NCBI GenBank assembly: GCA_046757585.1
Contig: JBHHYR010000071.1
Location: forward strand, 1 to 16,659
Length of the DNA stretch: 16,659 bases
Direction of reading: 5' to 3'
Origin: JBHHYR01 sp046757585
GTDB taxonomy: Bacteria > Desulfobacterota > Binatia > HRBIN30
The notes beneath the pieces were generated by a model. The model was not told the origin of the DNA. It saw only the letters and a list, made by a program, of their open reading frames with translations, and searched no databases. Position numbers and translations under genes: made by a program. Shown piece after piece: positions 14,089 through 16,659 of this stretch. How positions within the stretch are numbered: position 1 is the stretch's first letter; the number at the start of each line of letters is the position of its first letter.

Positions 14089-15594
14089 TCAGCGGTTGGC
14101 GTCCAGATAACCCAGGGATCGCAGTCTTTCGCGCGCCTCGGGCGACAGAGCGGTGTCAACAACCGGTGCCGCCGCTGGTCTTGTCCCCGCTCCGAGCACA
14201 TCGTGCGCAAAGGTCCGCATGGCGAGCAGTCGCTGGGGCTCACGGGAGATCAGGTTCTCACGTTCTCCCGGGTCTTTTCCGAGGTTGAAGAGCAGCGGAC
14301 TGTGCGCCGTTTCAATGAGCTTGTAATCTCCCTGAAGCAGCGCCCACTTGTGCATGCTTGCCCCCTCGCCAGCCTGCTCCACGAGCGCATAATCGTTGAA
14401 ACGTCCAGTGAAGACCGGGCGGCCGGGCAGTGAAGGTGGGAACGCCACCCCCACCAACTCCATCAGTGACGGCAGGAGGTCCACGGTACTCGTCAGGGCG
14501 TCGACCTGACGTGCCACGGCTCTGGGCCGGTGCCCTTTGGGAAATTTCACAATCAACGGCACGTGGATCACCTCCTCCCACAGTGCACGGCCATGAGCAT
14601 AGCCCCCGTGGTCGTAGAGCTCCTCTCCGTGGTCGGCGGTAATGATGACCAGGCTGTCGTCATACACGCCCGCCTTGCGAAGTCCCTCGATCAACGGACC
14701 GACCAGCCGTTGGCCAGTTCGCCTGAGCTTGGCCTCATAGATGAGGTGCAGAAACCGGACATCCGCCGCACTGAGCTGCAACTTCCCCTCATTGATCGCA
14801 TTCTTGACGGCCGCAGTCGTAAAGTTGATACCTGCCGCCCGACGCGCCGCTTCGTCGTACTGGAAACCGTACTTCCGCATGTACGCCGCATCGCGCTCAT
14901 CAGGTGGAAACGGGTTGTGACAGGCGTTGAGATGCAGGTACCCGAAGAATTTTTGCGCCCGTGTTGCTGCGACCAGACGGAGAAAGCGCTTCACCCGGCG
15001 GGCATCCCCGCGGACGTCTTTGGGTGAGATGTACGTGTCGAATCCCTGGGCGAACCCATAGTCGTCAGCGAGGTGCCAGCTCTTAACGACTCCGAACGTC
15101 GCGAACCCCGCACCACGGAAGTACTCCGCCATCGTATGAGAGACTCCCGGCAGGACTTGCGTCGTGAAGAGCGGCTCGCCGGCCTGCTTTCCGTGACGTT
15201 TGTGCGGCATGAAGGCGCCGTGGCGGTGCAGGAACTCTCCGGTGAACAAACTGGCCGTAGAGGGCTTGGTCCACGACCCTTGGACGTAGTGCCGCCGGAA
15301 GATCACCGCGTCGGGATCCTGCGCGAAGGCGTCGAGGTTGGGGCTCGTCGCGCGCTCGTAACCGTAGCAACCGAGCGTGTCGGCGCGACAAGCATCCAGA
15401 ACGATGAGCAACACGTTGAAGCTGGGAGGAGCGGGGGTGTGAGCGCCGGGTCCCGGCGGGTCTCGGTTACACGACATCAGTAACGTGCACAGAAAACTGG
15501 CCGCAACGAGATGTGTGATCCGGGACCCCCGTACGCCGTTCAAGCGCTCCCTCGAACGAAGCTCGCTCCGCTGGATGGCGCTCGTCGAATTCAT
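14089..15594 (-). CDS. Alkaline-phosphatase-superfamily ('sulfatase-like') probable lipoprotein with Thr at the nucleophile position
   Basis: A second sulfatase-fold protein (501 residues from the ATG at 15594). A hydrophobic segment (about 28-40) ends in LMSC at 39-42, a plausible lipobox with C42 as the lipidated residue. A TTG at 15543, behind a GAGGGAG stretch, would give a signal peptide of normal length with the Cys at position 25, and may be the true start. The first metal site is LLIVLDACRAD (62-72). The nucleophile region is SWTKPSTASLFTG at 107-119, with T109 where formylglycine sulfatases carry Cys/Ser and no Arg after it. ITADHGEE at 318-325 is the second metal site. The C-terminal GDYKLIE (422-428) and LFNLGKDPGERENLI (435-449) are canonical for the family. 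It ends LRSLGYLDANR. The gene lies 31 bases downstream of the GT-C gene on the same strand and converges on the middle block. A phospho-transferase or phosphatase is more likely than a sulfatase. Confidence 0.87.
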   Translation of the reverse strand: MNSTSAIQRSELRSRERLNGVRGSRITHLVAASFLCTLLMSCNRDPPGPGAHTPAPPSFNVLLIVLDACRADTLGCYGYERATSPNLDAFAQDPDAVIFRRHYVQGSWTKPSTASLFTGEFLHRHGAFMPHKRHGKQAGEPLFTTQVLPGVSHTMAEYFRGAGFATFGVVKSWHLADDYGFAQGFDTYISPKDVRGDARRVKRFLRLVAATRAQKFFGYLHLNACHNPFPPDERDAAYMRKYGFQYDEAARRAAGINFTTAAVKNAINEGKLQLSAADVRFLHLIYEAKLRRTGQRLVGPLIEGLRKAGVYDDSLVIITADHGEELYDHGGYAHGRALWEEVIHVPLIVKFPKGHRPRAVARQVDALTSTVDLLPSLMELVGVAFPPSLPGRPVFTGRFNDYALVEQAGEGASMHKWALLQGDYKLIETAHSPLLFNLGKDPGERENLISREPQRLLAMRTFAHDVLGAGTRPAAAPVVDTALSPEARERLRSLGYLDANR

Positions 15595-15625
15595 CGGTCT
15601 GAGGTCAGATTCATACAGTGTTCAG

Positions 15626-16659
15626 TCATTCCGGCTTACGGCAGTGCCGTCTCAACGCCCACACCGTAGTCAGTGTCAACACCGCCGTCCAGAGCCACGC
15701 GATTCCTATCCACCCGTTCCACCCGTAGGAGACCACGGTTCGTCGCGTCGATTCGCTGGGGCTGGTCGCATAGAGCCAGAGGACCTCGACGCCATCGAAC
15801 GTGACGACCAGTCGAGGTGTGCGATTGCGATACATTCTCCAGGCACTCCGCCACTGGTGCGCGTACAACCCGCGCTGTATGAGGGGTAGCTCGAAGAGGT
15901 GGTAATCCGCTCTCATTCTCGAGCCATACACGCATCGACCGCTGAAGTATTGCCGCAGGTGAGGTCCAGTGCGCTGATCTGTCGCGATCCGCAGCGGGCG
16001 GGCGCGTGGCTGGCGATTCAGGTAGTCAGCCACGTCAGTGACGCCTTCGTCTTCGCCGGCAACTGACACCACGTGGGCGGCGGCAAGATTGCCGCCCAGG
16101 AGATAGTTGTGGTGCGCCCCGTAGTTAGGCAAGTGAGTCGCCGCCACAAGCGCCTGCAGGCCGACGGCGAGTCCCGCTAACACTGTTGCCTGCGCCCCTC
16201 GCGCTCCGCGGGCTCCAGTCGCCTCTGCCATCAGACTGATCAAGCCGACGAGTCCGACCGCGGCTAGAAGCTCCAAGACGAGATGAACGGGCAGTAGGTA
16301 GCGGCCCCATTGCTTGGCACCGAGGGCCATCTGGACGGTGAAGAAAAATGCGTACGCGGTCAGCAACCAGAACCCAAGCGGTTCGAGCCGCAGTCTCATC
16401 CGCCGGCGCCATAGCGTATAGTGGCCGACGGCTAAGAGAGCCAAGGTCAGTGTGACGAAGCTGCTGTCGAACGCCAAGGTGACTGGATAGAAGAAAACAC
16501 TCGGGCGTGTGTGCCGGTAGATTTCGCCGGCGAAAAAGACCGGGAGGAGGTGGGGATCCTCGACATGCTCGTGCACCCCTGCGAACATGCCGCTCAGAAC
16601 GGAAAGCGGTCGCACCCACATCGCCGGCCACGAAGCAAAGGGAACAGCGGCCATCAGCG
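15626..16659 (-). CDS. GT39/GT-C membrane glycosyltransferase, C-terminal part (N-terminus outside window)
   Basis: The frame is open to the right edge, so the 343 codons here are only the C-terminal part of a larger membrane protein. From the first in-window ATG (16654), residues 38-62 contain PVFFAGEIYRHTRPSVFFYP. This matches the 'yFlGe....P.wyYfp' block in the middle of bacterial GT39/PMT-like enzymes. Hydrophobic segments follow near 63-78, 92-110, 122-142 and 155-172, with QWGRYLLPVHLVLEL at 114-128 (the usual 'R.llp..p....'). A soluble domain covers about 190-310, and a last helix lies near 316-332. The catalytic first loop is not in the window, so activity cannot be judged. It is followed on the same strand by the second sulfatase-like gene after 31 bases, which repeats the GT-C plus sulfatase-like pairing of the middle block. 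Confidence 0.82.
   Translation of the reverse strand, partial: LMAAVPFASWPAMWVRPLSVLSGMFAGVHEHVEDPHLLPVFFAGEIYRHTRPSVFFYPVTLAFDSSFVTLTLALLAVGHYTLWRRRMRLRLEPLGFWLLTAYAFFFTVQMALGAKQWGRYLLPVHLVLELLAAVGLVGLISLMAEATGARGARGAQATVLAGLAVGLQALVAATHLPNYGAHHNYLLGGNLAAAHVVSVAGEDEGVTDVADYLNRQPRARPLRIATDQRTGPHLRQYFSGRCVYGSRMRADYHLFELPLIQRGLYAHQWRSAWRMYRNRTPRLVVTFDGVEVLWLYATSPSESTRRTVVSYGWNGWIGIAWLWTAVLTLTTVWALRRHCRKPE

Noticed and set aside
14012..14090. A terminator between the convergent genes
   Set aside because: Only an imperfect stem (GATCGCG at 14058-14064 with CGCGGGATC at 14082-14090, two-base bulge) without a following T-run on either strand; not enough for an intrinsic terminator.
9291..15594. 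Calling the two sulfatase-fold proteins a sulfation/desulfation pair with the sulfotransferase
   Set aside because: Both lack the Cys/Ser and Arg required for a formylglycine sulfatase, so desulfation is not supported by the residues.
1..16659. CRISPR arrays, tRNA or rRNA genes, insertion sequences or prophage remnants
   Set aside because: No regularly spaced repeats, conserved RNA sequences, transposase or integrase motifs, or long inverted repeats were found on reading either strand.

Overview
This window is visibly GC-rich, with long spurious open frames on both strands. It carries twelve protein-coding genes and no RNA genes, CRISPR arrays, transposases or long repeats that I can see. 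Most genes belong to the assembly, export and decoration of a cell-surface glycan or glycolipid. The mix is multi-membrane GT-C glycosyltransferases, a Wzx-type flippase, a PAPS sulfotransferase and alkaline-phosphatase-superfamily 'sulfatases' with signal peptides, one of them apparently a lipoprotein. This points to a Gram-negative, high-GC bacterium. A myxobacterial, desulfobacterial or uncultured proteobacteria-like lineage would fit, but that is a guess from style and not a placement.

Left block (1-9075, minus strand; transcription runs from about 9075 towards 1). Seven tightly packed genes lie in this order: a radical SAM protein with an incomplete SPASM region, an MOP-family flippase, a PAPS-dependent sulfotransferase, a 1087-residue protein made of two GT-C-like halves, a membrane-anchored GT2 of the polyprenyl-phosphate sugar synthase type, an isoprenylcysteine-methyltransferase-like membrane protein, and a FAD-dependent oxidoreductase cut by the window edge. 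Four of the six junctions overlap by 4 to 11 bases and the other two gaps are 13 and 40 bases, so this is almost certainly one operon. A working model (inference) is that the GT2 loads a sugar onto polyprenyl phosphate and the double GT-C protein uses it on the outer face of the inner membrane. The flippase would move a lipid-linked intermediate, the sulfotransferase would sulfate it, and the methyltransferase, oxidoreductase and radical SAM enzyme would add further chemistry.

Middle block (9291-14011, plus strand). This is divergent from the left block across a 215-base intergenic region. It holds an exported alkaline-phosphatase-superfamily hydrolase/transferase, a GT4 glycosyltransferase and a large GT-C-like membrane protein.

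Right block (14089-16659, minus strand). This converges on the middle block. It holds a second alkaline-phosphatase-superfamily protein with a probable lipoprotein signal, preceded by a GT-C membrane protein whose N-terminus lies outside the window.

The most interesting points are: (i) the natural tandem GT-C fusion next to its likely donor synthase; (ii) two 'sulfatases' that both have Thr instead of the formylglycine Cys/Ser and lack the motif Arg, so they are more likely phospho-transferases or phospho-hydrolases, in a locus that also has a true sulfotransferase; (iii) a radical SAM enzyme, an ICMT-like methyltransferase and an amine-oxidase-like flavoprotein in the same operon, which suggests an unusual modification of the glycan or its lipid carrier; and (iv) a possible frameshifted patch in the C-terminal part of the first sulfatase-like gene. 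No initiating phosphoglycosyltransferase and no recognisable Wzy polymerase are visible, so the pathway extends beyond the window or the GT-C proteins fill that role.
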